A stretch of 20,841 nt of DNA from Coriobacteriaceae bacterium AF45-21 (GCA_027682925.1 JAQCYU010000034.1:1-20841), one strand, 5' to 3'. Counted from the stretch's first letter, positions 7,248-16,041 are shown. Numbers and translations are program-made. Notes: generated by a model not told the origin, from the letters alone.

Positions 7248-8162
7248 ATGCGCCTGTTTAAGCAGACGCCCGAGGACTATTACAACGCCCCCTACGCAGA
7301 GTTCCCAGCGCTCATTCGCGGCACCGTCGTCGTAGTCATGGCCATCCTTTGGGCCTTCTCCAAGCTCATGTGGCGCTGGAAGGTCGAGGACGCTGACCTG
7401 CTGTTTGAGCGCCAGGACGGCCGCGGCAGCGTGGTCATCTGCAACCACACCTCGATGGCTGAGCTCTTGGCCGTGGAGACGGCGCTGTTCTTTGGCGGCC
7501 GCCGCATTCGCCCCATCTTTAAGTCCGAGTTCGCCAAGAGCAAGATCGTACGCTGGGCCTTTAGCCGCGTGGGCGGCATTCCCGTGGAGCGCGGCACCGC
7601 CGACATGAAGTGCCTGCGCGCCGCCCAGCATGCGCTGCAGCGCGGCGAGGACGTCCTGATCTTCCCCGAGGGCACGCGCATCCGCTCGCGCGAGATCAAG
7701 CCCGAGGTCCACGGCGGTTTTGCGCTCATCGCCCAGATGGGCAAGGCGCCCGTCAACCCGCTCGCCATTTGCGGCTGGTCCGACATCACGCCCGCGGGCA
7801 AAAAGCTCATGCGTCCCAAGAAGTGCTGGATTCGTGCCGGCAAGGCCGTCGCGCTTTCGGACGCGCCGGCCGGGCTTAAGCGTACGGAGCGCCTGACCTG
7901 GTTTGAGTCCGAGGCCATGAGCCGCGTATACGCCATGCGTGACGAGCTGTGCGCCGAGCATCCGGCAGGTTCTAGCCATGAGCGAGAACGTGACGAACAC
8001 CGCCGCGACTGCGTCCGACCACGCAACCGCGCCTACCATCGAGATCGCCGCCCACGCCGGCACTTGCTACGGCGTACAGCGTGCGCTCGATATGGCGCTG
8101 GCCGCTGCGCCGCAGGCAGGGGAGTGCAATCAGGTCCATACCTTGGGTCCGCTCATCCATAA
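7248..8162 (+). CDS. plsC: 1-acyl-glycerol-3-phosphate acyltransferase (PlsC family)
   Basis: PlsC transfers an acyl chain to lysophosphatidic acid at the membrane. After an amphipathic/hydrophobic N terminus (about 22-43) come acyltransferase motif I NHTSMAE (66-72), GGIPVERG (substrate binding, about 113-120) and FPEGTRIRS (about 143-151). Motif I is unusual: the catalytic HX4D is HX4E here (His67, Glu72). AAAGGAGG precedes the ATG. The family-like sequence stops near residue 242. The remaining roughly 60 residues, to 8162, are Arg-rich and read through ispH in another frame. A TAG in the -1 frame at 7973-7975, just before the ispH start, suggests that one base was lost between 7943 and 7973 and that the real gene ends at about 7975. 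Confidence 0.88.
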   Translation: MRLFKQTPEDYYNAPYAEFPALIRGTVVVVMAILWAFSKLMWRWKVEDADLLFERQDGRGSVVICNHTSMAELLAVETALFFGGRRIRPIFKSEFAKSKIVRWAFSRVGGIPVERGTADMKCLRAAQHALQRGEDVLIFPEGTRIRSREIKPEVHGGFALIAQMGKAPVNPLAICGWSDITPAGKKLMRPKKCWIRAGKAVALSDAPAGLKRTERLTWFESEAMSRVYAMRDELCAEHPAGSSHERERDEHRRDCVRPRNRAYHRDRRPRRHLLRRTACARYGAGRCAAGRGVQSGPYLGSAHP

Positions 8163-8877
8163 CCCTATCGTGGTGCGCGAGCTCGCTGAGGCAGGCGTTA
8201 GCCTGGCTGAGAACCTGGATAGCGCCGCAACCGGTACCGTGATCATCCGCGCCCACGGCGTGGTGCCGCAAGTGATCGATGCTGCCCGCGAGCGCGGCCT
8301 TACCGTGGTCGACGCCACCTGTCCCTACGTGAAGAAGGTCCATGTGGCCGCCGAGCGCCTGGTACGCGAGGGCTACCGCGTGGTAGTCGTAGGCGAGCCG
8401 GGCCATCCCGAGGTTGAGGGCATCTTGGGCCACGCCGGCAATGATGCACAGGTCGTGAGCTGTGCCGCCGACGCCACCGCCTTGTCGCTCAAGGGCAAGG
8501 TAGGCCTCGTCGTGCAAACCACCCAGACTGCGCAGAACCTCGCCGAGGTCGTGGCTGCTATCACCCCGCGCGTGCAGGAGCTGCGCGTGATCAACACCAT
8601 CTGCGCCGCCACGAGTGAGCGTCAACAGGCAGCAGCCACACTTGCCAACCGCTGCGACTGCATGGTCATCGTGGGCGGCAAGAACTCGGGCAACACCCGC
8701 CGCCTGGCGCAGATTTGCGCAGACGCCTGCGAGCGCACGCATCACATCGAGGAAGCTTCCGAGCTCCAGGCCGCGTGGTTTGCCGACGCTCACCACATCG
8801 GCATCACCGCCGGAGCCTCCACCCCGCAAGAACACATCGAACGCGCCGTCACGCGCATCAAGGAGCTTTGCCGCTAA
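7978..8877 (+). CDS. ispH: 4-hydroxy-3-methylbut-2-enyl diphosphate reductase
   Basis: IspH (LytB) is the last enzyme of the methylerythritol phosphate pathway. It reduces HMBPP to IPP and DMAPP with a [4Fe-4S] cluster. The three cluster cysteines are visible in AGTCYGVQRA (Cys30), VDATCPYVKKVH (Cys115) and NTICAATSERQQ (Cys209). Substrate-binding motifs HTLGPLIHN, RAHGV, GHPEVEGI, TTQT and GGKNSGNT follow in the expected order. I use ATG 7978, which gives 299 residues, because the upstream ATG at 7939 falls inside plsC. The ribosome binding site is weak (GGCAGG). The next gene starts two bases after the stop. Confidence 0.96.
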   Translation: MSENVTNTAATASDHATAPTIEIAAHAGTCYGVQRALDMALAAAPQAGECNQVHTLGPLIHNPIVVRELAEAGVSLAENLDSAATGTVIIRAHGVVPQVIDAARERGLTVVDATCPYVKKVHVAAERLVREGYRVVVVGEPGHPEVEGILGHAGNDAQVVSCAADATALSLKGKVGLVVQTTQTAQNLAEVVAAITPRVQELRVINTICAATSERQQAAATLANRCDCMVIVGGKNSGNTRRLAQICADACERTHHIEEASELQAAWFADAHHIGITAGASTPQEHIERAVTRIKELCR

Positions 8878-8879
8878 CC

Positions 8880-10322
8880 ATGGACCAGACCGTACCCGCA
8901 TACGCCGCCGAGGTGGCCGATTACGGGCGCAGCCGCGACCCCGAGCCGGGTGAGGGCGCGCTCGTCAAGAACGTGCGTCCCGAATCGCCCGCGTGGGATG
9001 TGGGTATCGAGCCGGGCATGCGCGTGCTCACGGTCAACGGTGAGCAGCTTACCGACATGATTGTGTGGCTCTGGGAGGCCGACGATGATACCGTCGAGCT
9101 CGAGGTTTTCGACCCGCGCGACGGCACCGTCACCCCCGTCGAGCTCGACCGCTTTCCCGGCGAGGATTGGGGTTTGGAGTTCGATGGCCCCATCTTCGAC
9201 GGCATGCGTACCTGCGTCAACGCCTGCGTGTTCTGCTTTATGACCATGCTCCCCAAGGGCGGCCGCTCCACGCTCTATATTCGCGACGACGACTATCGCC
9301 TAAGCTTTTTGCAAGGCAACTTTGTCACGCTTACGAACCTCACCGACGAGGACGTGCAAAACATCATCCAGCGCAACATGAGTCCCATGAACGTGTCGGT
9401 CCACGCTGTGAGCCCCGACGTCCGCCGTCGTATGATGGGCCGTAACGCTCAGCGAGGCATGGACGTGCTCGAGACCATCATGGCCGCCGGCATCGAGATT
9501 CACGCGCAGATTGTGCTGTGCCCCGGCATGAACGACGGCGAGGAGCTGGAAAAGACCCTGCGCTTTTGCGAGGAGCACGAGCAAATCACCAGCCTGGGCA
9601 TCGTGCCGCTCGGCTTTACCAAGCATCAGAACCGTTTTAGCTGGTCCTACAGCGACAAGCCCGAGCTGGCGCGCGAGACCATTGCCATGATCCGTCCCTA
9701 CCAGGACCGTGCCTTCGAGCGCTTTGGCCGCCACACCTTCCAGATGAGCGACGAGTTCTATCTGGACGCCGGCATCGATCCTCCCGAGGCGGACTTTTAC
9801 GACGGTTACCCGCAGTACTACGACGGCATCGGCATGATCCGCTCGTATCTAGACGAGACCGACGACGTGCTTGCCGCCGATACCGAGCGTCTGGCCCGCG
9901 TCCGCGAGGCCATCGCCGCCCGCAGCCAGCACCTGCTGTGCCTCTCGGGCGCCAGCGCACGCGACACGGTGGCCCGCTTTGTGGAGTCGCCCCAGGGACT
10001 CGCCGGCACTGTCACGGCCATCAAGAACCGCTACTTTGGCGGCAACGTGGACGTGACCGGCCTCATCGTCGCGTGTGACATCTTGGAGCAGCTGCCCCAA
10101 GATCTGTCGGGGGTTATGCTCTTTGTGCCTAAGCTCATGTTCAACGCTGACGGCATGACGCTTGACGAGTATCATCGTGACGATTTACTCGCAAGCCTTA
10201 CCAGTCGCGGCGCCGAGGTTCATGTGGTGTCGACCATGCCGCATGAGCTGCTCGATACCCTGGAGCACATCCTTGGCATTGTGCCTGCCGACTCTACTAA
10301 TTCCGCTGACCCTACCCATTAA
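8880..10322 (+). CDS. DUF512 family protein with PDZ-like and radical-SAM-type Fe-S motifs
   Basis: The N terminus (about 25-85, with RPESPAWDVGIEPGMRVLTVNG) resembles a PDZ domain. The next segment has the motif CVNACVFC (Cys112, 116, 119), the CX3CX2C pattern of radical-SAM [4Fe-4S] proteins, and the family-typical RDDDYRLSFLQGNFVTLTNL. MSPMNVSVHAVSP, HAQIVLCPGMNDG and the C-terminal TGLIVACDIL belong to the DUF512 family (COG1625, putative Fe-S oxidoreductase). No biochemical function is established for it. I start at ATG 8880, two bases after ispH (480 residues), since the open frame upstream lies inside ispH. It precedes der-plsY-gpsA, a neighbourhood also seen in Firmicutes, hinting at a link to ribosome assembly or envelope lipid synthesis. 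Confidence 0.88.
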   Translation: MDQTVPAYAAEVADYGRSRDPEPGEGALVKNVRPESPAWDVGIEPGMRVLTVNGEQLTDMIVWLWEADDDTVELEVFDPRDGTVTPVELDRFPGEDWGLEFDGPIFDGMRTCVNACVFCFMTMLPKGGRSTLYIRDDDYRLSFLQGNFVTLTNLTDEDVQNIIQRNMSPMNVSVHAVSPDVRRRMMGRNAQRGMDVLETIMAAGIEIHAQIVLCPGMNDGEELEKTLRFCEEHEQITSLGIVPLGFTKHQNRFSWSYSDKPELARETIAMIRPYQDRAFERFGRHTFQMSDEFYLDAGIDPPEADFYDGYPQYYDGIGMIRSYLDETDDVLAADTERLARVREAIAARSQHLLCLSGASARDTVARFVESPQGLAGTVTAIKNRYFGGNVDVTGLIVACDILEQLPQDLSGVMLFVPKLMFNADGMTLDEYHRDDLLASLTSRGAEVHVVSTMPHELLDTLEHILGIVPADSTNSADPTH

Positions 10323-10332
10323 AGGAGAGCAG

Positions 10333-11667
10333 ATGAAACCTATCGTCGCCGTCGTCGGACGCCCCAACGTGGGCAAGTCCACGCTCGTTAACCGCCTGGC
10401 CCAGACCTCGGACGCCATCGTCCACGAGTCCCGAGGCGTCACACGCGACCGCTCGTATCACACGGCCGATTGGAACGGCCGCGAGTTCACCATCGTCGAC
10501 ACGGGCGGCATCGAACCGCTCAAGAGCGATGACGTGTTTGCCACGTCCATCCGCGACCAGGCGCTCGCCGCCGCCGAGGAAGCCGCCGTCATCCTGTTTG
10601 TGGTCGACGGCCGCACCGGCGTCACCGAGGAGGACGAGTCGGTCGCCCGCATGCTCAAGCGCTGCGACAAGCCGGTCTTTCTGCTGGTGAACAAGCTCGA
10701 CAACCCCGACCGCGAAAACGACAGCATCTGGGAGTTCTATTCGCTCGGCATCGGCGAGCCCACGCCGCTTTCGGCCCTGCACGGCCACGGCACGGGCGAC
10801 CTGCTCGACGATATCGTGGCCCTGTTGCCGGCAGAAGACGACGAGGTCGCCGACGAGTACCCCGATGCGCTGAACGTGGCCATCATCGGCCGCCCCAACG
10901 CCGGTAAGTCCTCGCTGTTCAACCGCATCCTGGGCGCCGACCGTTCCATCGTGTCTAACATCGCCGGCACCACGCGCGATGCCATCGACACCGTCGTCGA
11001 GCGCGACGGCAAGCACTACCGCATGGTCGACACCGCGGGCATTCGCAAGAAGAGCACCGTGTACGAAAATATCGAGTACTACTCCATGGTTCGCGGCCTG
11101 CGCGCCATCGATCGCGCCGACGTGGCGTTGCTCGTCGTCGACGCCTCCGTGGGCGTCACCGAGCAGGACCAAAAGGTCATGGGCTTGGCCATCGAGCGCG
11201 GCTGCGCCATCGTGGTGCTGCTCAACAAGTGGGACCTGCTCGACGACGACCGCAAGCGCGAGGCCTGCATGGAGACCGTCGACCGCCGTCTGGGCGTCAT
11301 GGCTCCCTGGGCCCAGTATCTGCGCATCTCGGCCCTGACCGGCCGTAGCGTCGAGAAGATCTGGTCGATGGTCGACGCGGCCGAAAAGACGCGCTCGCAA
11401 AAGATCAGTACCTCACGCCTCAACACGTTCCTCACCGACCTGCGCGAGTTCGGTCATACCGTGGTGGACGGCAAGCGCCGCCTGCGTATGCACTACGTGA
11501 CCCAGACGGGCGTCAACCCGCCGACGTTCACGTTCTTCGTCAACCACAGTGACCTGGTCAACGACACCTACCAGCGCTACGTGGAGAACCGCATGCGCTC
11601 GACCTTCGACTTTGCCGGCACGCCCATTCGACTCTTCTTTAGGAAGAAGGAGCAAAAGGATGCATAA
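10333..11667 (+). CDS. der: Ribosome biogenesis GTPase Der (EngA)
   Basis: Der is a tandem-domain GTPase needed for 50S subunit maturation. The 444-residue protein has G domain 1 with GRPNVGKS (9-16), DTGG and NKLD, and G domain 2 with GRPNAGKS (about 186-193), DTAG and NKWD. A C-terminal KH-like domain ends in GTPIRLFFRKKE, a family hallmark. ATG 10333 is preceded by AAAGGAG that overlaps the upstream stop; a longer open frame from 10162 lies inside the DUF512 gene and is not used. The last eight bases overlap the plsY start, so the two are translationally coupled. Confidence 0.97.
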   Translation: MKPIVAVVGRPNVGKSTLVNRLAQTSDAIVHESRGVTRDRSYHTADWNGREFTIVDTGGIEPLKSDDVFATSIRDQALAAAEEAAVILFVVDGRTGVTEEDESVARMLKRCDKPVFLLVNKLDNPDRENDSIWEFYSLGIGEPTPLSALHGHGTGDLLDDIVALLPAEDDEVADEYPDALNVAIIGRPNAGKSSLFNRILGADRSIVSNIAGTTRDAIDTVVERDGKHYRMVDTAGIRKKSTVYENIEYYSMVRGLRAIDRADVALLVVDASVGVTEQDQKVMGLAIERGCAIVVLLNKWDLLDDDRKREACMETVDRRLGVMAPWAQYLRISALTGRSVEKIWSMVDAAEKTRSQKISTSRLNTFLTDLREFGHTVVDGKRRLRMHYVTQTGVNPPTFTFFVNHSDLVNDTYQRYVENRMRSTFDFAGTPIRLFFRKKEQKDA

Positions 11668-12343
11668 TCCGATTCTTCTGACCGCCATCTGTGCCGTGGT
11701 CTCGTTCTTTATCGGGGCGATTCCGTTTGGTCTGATCCTGGGCCGCGTGTTCAACCACACGGACATTCGTAAGGCGGGCTCCGGCAACATCGGCACCACC
11801 AACGCCCTGCGCGTGGCCGGCCCCAAGGTGGCCGCGCTCACGCTGCTGCTCGACTGCCTTAAGGGCGCCATCTGCGTCCTTATCGCGCGTCCGCTCATTG
11901 CCGACTTGGGCTATGGCTTCCCCGTGAGCATTATGGCCCCCGGTGCCGCCGGCGACTGGATGCTCGGCGTCATCTGCCTGGCAGCCGTGTGGGGCCATAT
12001 CTTCTCGCCCTACCTCAACTTCCATGGCGGCAAGGGCATCGCAGTTGGTCTGGGCGTCATCCTCGCCTGGTACTGGCCCATCGGACTTTCGCTGTTGGGC
12101 ATGTTTATCGTGGCCGTCGCCATCACCAAATTTGTGTCGGTGGGCTCGCTTGCCGCCGCCATCGGCCTTCCCATCGCCGCTTGTGCGGTCTTTCCGTACA
12201 GCAGCCTGGGACTTAAGTTTTGCATGGCGATGATCGGCATCACCGTGGTATGGGCCCATCGCTCGAATATCCAAAAGCTCATGGCTGGTAAGGAGTCAAA
12301 GCTCTCGTTTACCAAGCGCGTCACCGAGCCCGACGATAAGTAG
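11660..12343 (+). CDS. plsY: Glycerol-3-phosphate acyltransferase PlsY
   Basis: PlsY is an integral membrane enzyme that acylates glycerol-3-phosphate from acyl phosphate, the first step of phospholipid synthesis. The 227-residue sequence has several hydrophobic helices and the three catalytic loops of the family: GSGNIGTTNALR (about 40-51), the HIFSPYLNFHGGKGIAVGLG segment (about 113-132), and a C-terminal loop near VVWAHRSNIQKL. The start ATG 11660 overlaps the der stop and has AAGGAG seven bases upstream. gpsA, which makes the glycerol-3-phosphate substrate, follows after 9 bases, so the two enzymes form a substrate-product pair. Confidence 0.95.
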   Translation: MHNPILLTAICAVVSFFIGAIPFGLILGRVFNHTDIRKAGSGNIGTTNALRVAGPKVAALTLLLDCLKGAICVLIARPLIADLGYGFPVSIMAPGAAGDWMLGVICLAAVWGHIFSPYLNFHGGKGIAVGLGVILAWYWPIGLSLLGMFIVAVAITKFVSVGSLAAAIGLPIAACAVFPYSSLGLKFCMAMIGITVVWAHRSNIQKLMAGKESKLSFTKRVTEPDDK

Positions 12344-12352
12344 GAGAGAGTC

Positions 12353-13360
12353 ATGAATGTTGCGCTGATTGGCTCTGGCTCCTGGGGAACCGCCGTCGCC
12401 GGCCTTGCCGCCGCGCGAGCCGAGCACGTGACCATGTGGGCCCATAGCGAGCAGACGGCCTCCGGCATTAACGGCGAGCACCGCAACCCCCGCTACCTTG
12501 TGGGCTACAAGCTGCCCGGCAACGTCGTCGCCACGACGGACCTGGCGCAGGCGCTCGACGGTGCCGAGGCCATCATCTTTGCCGTTCCTTCGACGCACCT
12601 TCGCAGCGTATGTCATCAGGCAGCACCCTTCATCGCCGCCGATACCCCGGTGCTCTGCCTCACGAAGGGCATTGAGCCCGAGTCCGGCCTGCTCATGAGC
12701 GAGGTCATTGCCAGCGAGATCGGCAACGAGGCGCGCGTGGCGGCGCTCTCCGGCCCCAACCATGCCGAGGAGATCTGCCGCGGCGGGCTTTCTGCCGCCG
12801 TCATCGCCAGCAAAGACCTGCAGATAGGGGAGACCTTTAAGGACCTGCTCCTATCCACGGCCTTCCGCATCTACCTGTCGCAGGACATGACCGGCGTCGA
12901 GGTTTGCGGCGCCATGAAAAACGTCATCGCCATCGTGTGCGGCATCTCCGCCGGCACCGGCGCGGGCGACAACACGCTCGCCCTTATCATGACGCGCGGC
13001 CTGGCCGAGATCAGCCGACTGGTGCACGCCCGCGGCGGTCAAGCTATGACCTGCATGGGACTTGCCGGCATGGGCGACCTCATTGCCACCTGCACCTCGG
13101 AGCACTCGCGCAACCGCACCTTTGGCTACGAGTTTGCCCACGGCGTGTCGCTCGACGAGTATCAGACGCGCACGCATATGGTGGTCGAGGGTGCCGTCGC
13201 GGCCCGCAGCGTCAGCGAGCTTGCCCGTTCACTGGGCGTAGACATTCCGCTCACCTTTGCCGTGGAGCAAACGCTCTACAACGGTGTTACTTTGGATAGG
13301 GCGCTCGAGATTCTTACCGATCGCGTCCCTTCTCAAGAGTTCTACGGACTCACCGACTAG
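12353..13360 (+). CDS. gpsA: Glycerol-3-phosphate dehydrogenase [NAD(P)+]
   Basis: GpsA reduces dihydroxyacetone phosphate to sn-glycerol-3-phosphate for phospholipid synthesis. The 335-residue protein begins with the nucleotide-binding GSGSWGTAVA (7-16). It contains AVPSTHLR, CLTKGIE, the catalytic Lys region GAMKNVIAI, AGMGDLIATCTS, and the C-terminal substrate segment SRNRTFGYEFA. An AGGAG site precedes the ATG, which lies nine bases after plsY. All hallmark residues appear to be present and the length is normal. Confidence 0.96.
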   Translation: MNVALIGSGSWGTAVAGLAAARAEHVTMWAHSEQTASGINGEHRNPRYLVGYKLPGNVVATTDLAQALDGAEAIIFAVPSTHLRSVCHQAAPFIAADTPVLCLTKGIEPESGLLMSEVIASEIGNEARVAALSGPNHAEEICRGGLSAAVIASKDLQIGETFKDLLLSTAFRIYLSQDMTGVEVCGAMKNVIAIVCGISAGTGAGDNTLALIMTRGLAEISRLVHARGGQAMTCMGLAGMGDLIATCTSEHSRNRTFGYEFAHGVSLDEYQTRTHMVVEGAVAARSVSELARSLGVDIPLTFAVEQTLYNGVTLDRALEILTDRVPSQEFYGLTD

Positions 13361-13378
13361 CGCAGAAAGGCTACTACC

Positions 13379-14050
13379 ATGGGTTCCATCAAAATCGCTC
13401 CATCCGTCCTTTCGGCCGACATGGCCAACCTCAAGGGCGAGCTCGACAAGATCGCCGGCGCCGACTACGTGCACTTTGACGTTATGGACGGTCACTTTAC
13501 CGGCAATCTCACCTTTGGCGTCGATATCCTCAAGGCCGTCAAGCGCTCCACCGATGTACCGGTCGACGCACACCTGATGGTATCGAACCCCGACGAGACC
13601 GTCGATTGGTACGCCGACGCCGGTGCCGACATGATCACCGTGCACTACGAGGCCTCCACGCACCTGCACCGCACGCTCACGCATCTGCAGCAGCGCGGCG
13701 TCAAGGCCGGCGTGGTGCTCAACCCCGCCACCCCCGTGTGCGTACTCGAGAGCATCATCGACGTCGTCGATATGGTGCTGCTGATGAGCGTGAACCCCGG
13801 CTTTGGCGGCCAGAGCTTTATCCCGGGCACCATCGCTAAGCTCCACGAGCTCAAGGCCATGTGCGAGCGTCACGGCGTTTCGCCCCTCATCGAGGTCGAC
13901 GGTGGCATTTCTTCCAAGAACATTGCCGAGGTCGTCAAGGCCGGCGCCAATGTGCTCGTGGCCGGTTCTGCCGTATTTAAGTCCGAAGATCCCGCTGCCG
14001 AGGTTGCGCTGCTGCAGAAGCTGGGCAACGAGGCCGCACAGGAGGCATAA
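13379..14050 (+). CDS. rpe: Ribulose-phosphate 3-epimerase
   Basis: Rpe interconverts ribulose-5-phosphate and xylulose-5-phosphate in the pentose phosphate pathway. The 223-residue TIM barrel shows all family motifs: APSVLSADMANL at the N terminus, HFDVMDGHF (metal-binding His and catalytic Asp), DAHLMV, MSVNPGFGGQSF, and EVDGGIS with the second catalytic Asp. The motif GSAVF forms the phosphate site. An AGAAAGG site lies upstream of ATG 13379. The cysteine desulfurase gene starts six bases after the stop. Confidence 0.96.
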   Translation: MGSIKIAPSVLSADMANLKGELDKIAGADYVHFDVMDGHFTGNLTFGVDILKAVKRSTDVPVDAHLMVSNPDETVDWYADAGADMITVHYEASTHLHRTLTHLQQRGVKAGVVLNPATPVCVLESIIDVVDMVLLMSVNPGFGGQSFIPGTIAKLHELKAMCERHGVSPLIEVDGGISSKNIAEVVKAGANVLVAGSAVFKSEDPAAEVALLQKLGNEAAQEA

Positions 14051-14056
14051 ACCCTT

Positions 14057-15235
14057 ATGACCGCAGGTCAAAACCGCATACCCGTGAATCTTGACTATGC
14101 CGCCTCGACGCCCATGCGCGCCGAGGCGCTCCTTGCGCAGCGCGAGTACGACGACAGCGAGCTTGCCGGCGTCAACCCCAACTCGCTGCACTCTCTCGGC
14201 CGCAAGGCTGCAGCGCGTCTGGAGGTTGCACGTCGCGAGATCGCCCGCAGCTTTGGCGCACGCGTCCGCCCGTCCGAGATTGTACTGACCAACGGCGGCA
14301 CCGAAGCCAACCAGCTGGCGCTGCTCGGTCTTGCCGAAGGCGCTCGCCAGCGCGACCGCAAGCGTAACCGCGTGATCGTATCTGCCATCGAGCACGATTC
14401 GATCTTGGACAACCTGCCGCTGCTGCGTGCCGCCGGCTTTACCGTCGACCTGGTACAGCCCTGCCGTGCGGGCTACATTGAGCCCGCCGCGCTCATCGAG
14501 CTGCTCGGCGACGACGTCGCGCTCGTGAGCATCATGGCCGCCAACAACGAGACAGGCGTGGTGCAGCCCATCCGCGAGCTAGCCACGGCCGCGCATACCG
14601 AGGGCGCCCTGTTCCACACCGATGCCATCCAGGGTTATCTGCATATTCCGCTCGATGCCGCCGAGCTGGGCGTCGACGCCATGTCCGTCGCCGCCCACAA
14701 GATTGGCGGTCCCGTGGCATCCGGCGCGCTCTACGTTAAGACCCGCACCCCACTGCGTCCCCGCATCTTTGGCGGCGGACAGGAGGCCGGTCGTCGTGCC
14801 GGCACGCAGGATCTGCGCACGCAGCTGGCTTTTGCCGCCGCCGCATCCGTGTTGCTTCCGAATGTGGCCCGGGAGCGCACAACGCTGCAGGCCTTATCCG
14901 ATAAGCTCTACGCCACGCTTACGGCCCATCCTCGCATTCACGCCACGATGGGCGACTACGCACAGGCCGATCGCCTGCCGGGCATGGTGTCGATCTACGT
15001 TGACGGCATGGACTCCGAGGAGCTCATCGTCAAGCTCGATGCCGCCGGCTTTGAGGTTTCGGCCGGCTCGGCGTGCTCGAGCGGCAGCATGGACCCGAGC
15101 CACGTGCTCAGCGCCATGGGTATTGGCCGCGAACAGGCGCTGGGTGCACTGCGCATCTCCTTCGATGACCGCGTGAATCTGGACGATCTGGACGAGTTTG
15201 CCCAGACGCTGCTCTCGATTGTAGGCGCCGCATGA
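14057..15235 (+). CDS. Cysteine desulfurase (NifS/IscS family, class V aminotransferase fold)
   Basis: This PLP enzyme removes sulfur from cysteine to form an enzyme persulfide for Fe-S cluster assembly or tRNA thiolation. In the 392-residue product, NLDYAASTPM opens the fold, TNGGTEANQLAL binds the cofactor phosphate, and NNETGVVQPI and HTDAIQGYLHIP follow. AAHKIGGP holds the PLP lysine (Lys215), and SAGSACSSGS has the catalytic Cys340 in the long-loop context of group I (IscS/NifS) enzymes. No iscU or thiI gene is adjacent, so the sulfur acceptor is unknown. AGGAGG lies 11 bases before the ATG. The stop overlaps the next start as ATGA. Confidence 0.93.
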   Translation: MTAGQNRIPVNLDYAASTPMRAEALLAQREYDDSELAGVNPNSLHSLGRKAAARLEVARREIARSFGARVRPSEIVLTNGGTEANQLALLGLAEGARQRDRKRNRVIVSAIEHDSILDNLPLLRAAGFTVDLVQPCRAGYIEPAALIELLGDDVALVSIMAANNETGVVQPIRELATAAHTEGALFHTDAIQGYLHIPLDAAELGVDAMSVAAHKIGGPVASGALYVKTRTPLRPRIFGGGQEAGRRAGTQDLRTQLAFAAAASVLLPNVARERTTLQALSDKLYATLTAHPRIHATMGDYAQADRLPGMVSIYVDGMDSEELIVKLDAAGFEVSAGSACSSGSMDPSHVLSAMGIGREQALGALRISFDDRVNLDDLDEFAQTLLSIVGAA

Positions 15236-16041
15236 TCGTCGCCGAGCTTGAGTGCGCGCTGCTAGCACGCTACCCCAAGGCGGACGCCGAGGGCTGGGAT
15301 CATGTTGGGCTATCTGTGGGCGACCCTGCCGCCGAGATTACCAGCGTGGCCTGCGCGCTCGACGCGACCGAGGCCAACGTGCACCGTGCTCTCGAGGCCG
15401 GCGCCAACGTGCTGCTGACGCATCATCCCATCTATATCAAGGCGCCCGAGGCCTTTTGTCCGGCGGATGCCACACGACCCCAATGCAGCGCGACGCTCTA
15501 CGAGGCAGCGCGTTGCGGCGTGAGCATTATCTCGCTCCACACCAACTTGGACCGCTCGCACGAAGCCCGTGTCTGCCTGAGCGAGCTGCTGGGTGCCGCA
15601 CCCGTGAGCTCACTGGAGCACGTGGACGACCCCGAGGCCACCGGCCTGGGCGCGTTTGCAACGTTCAACGACCCGTGCACGCTGCGCGATCTTGCCACCC
15701 GTGCTGCCACGGCCTTCGGCAGCGACCCGCGTGCGTGGGGCGAAGCCGAGCACGCATGCCGTACCGTCGCTATTTTGGGCGGCTCCCTGGGCGACTTTGG
15801 AGAGCTCGCCATCGCCGCGGGCGCGGACGTTGTCGTGACGGGCGAGGCGGGCTACCACGTGGCGCAAGACCTTGCCTTGCGCGGGCTGCCGGTAATAATG
15901 CTCGGCCACGACCGCTCTGAGGAGCCGTTCGTTGATATATTGATGAACTCTGCAGTTGATGCCGGGGTCGACCCCCGTCATGCGATTAAAATACTGAACC
16001 CTTGCCAATGGTGGACTGTGACAAAAGGAGAGAACTTATGA
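15232..16041 (+). CDS. Nif3-like dinuclear metal-center protein
   Basis: This is a NIF3/YbgI/YqfO superfamily member, whose proteins form hexameric toroids with a two-metal site; the physiological substrate is uncertain (GTP cyclohydrolase I type 2 annotations exist). Metal ligands are visible as LLTHHPIY (about 63-70), SLHTNLD (about 101-107) and the C-terminal TGEAGYHVAQ plus GHDRSEE. WDHVGLSVGD near residue 22 is also typical. The product is 269 residues, without the extra insert domain of longer homologues. It shares ATGA overlaps with both neighbours, so the three genes are translationally coupled. The pairing with a zinc-ribbon coiled-coil protein is common in Actinobacteria. Confidence 0.9.
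   Translation: MIVAELECALLARYPKADAEGWDHVGLSVGDPAAEITSVACALDATEANVHRALEAGANVLLTHHPIYIKAPEAFCPADATRPQCSATLYEAARCGVSIISLHTNLDRSHEARVCLSELLGAAPVSSLEHVDDPEATGLGAFATFNDPCTLRDLATRAATAFGSDPRAWGEAEHACRTVAILGGSLGDFGELAIAAGADVVVTGEAGYHVAQDLALRGLPVIMLGHDRSEEPFVDILMNSAVDAGVDPRHAIKILNPCQWWTVTKGENL

Noticed and set aside
6534..8063. Very long minus-strand open frame (509 codons) opposite cmk and plsC
   Set aside because: It lies fully antisense to genes with clear family motifs, and its translation is low-complexity (Ala/Gly/Leu/Val/Asp-rich) as expected from reading GC-biased codons backwards.
10312..11400. Minus-strand open frame of 362 codons opposite der
   Set aside because: It is fully antisense to both G domains of Der and has shadow-type composition (Val/Asp/His/Gly).
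13229..14395. Minus-strand open frame of 388 codons opposite rpe and the cysteine desulfurase
   Set aside because: It is antisense to two well-supported enzymes, has no ribosome binding site and no recognisable motif; it is a codon-bias shadow.
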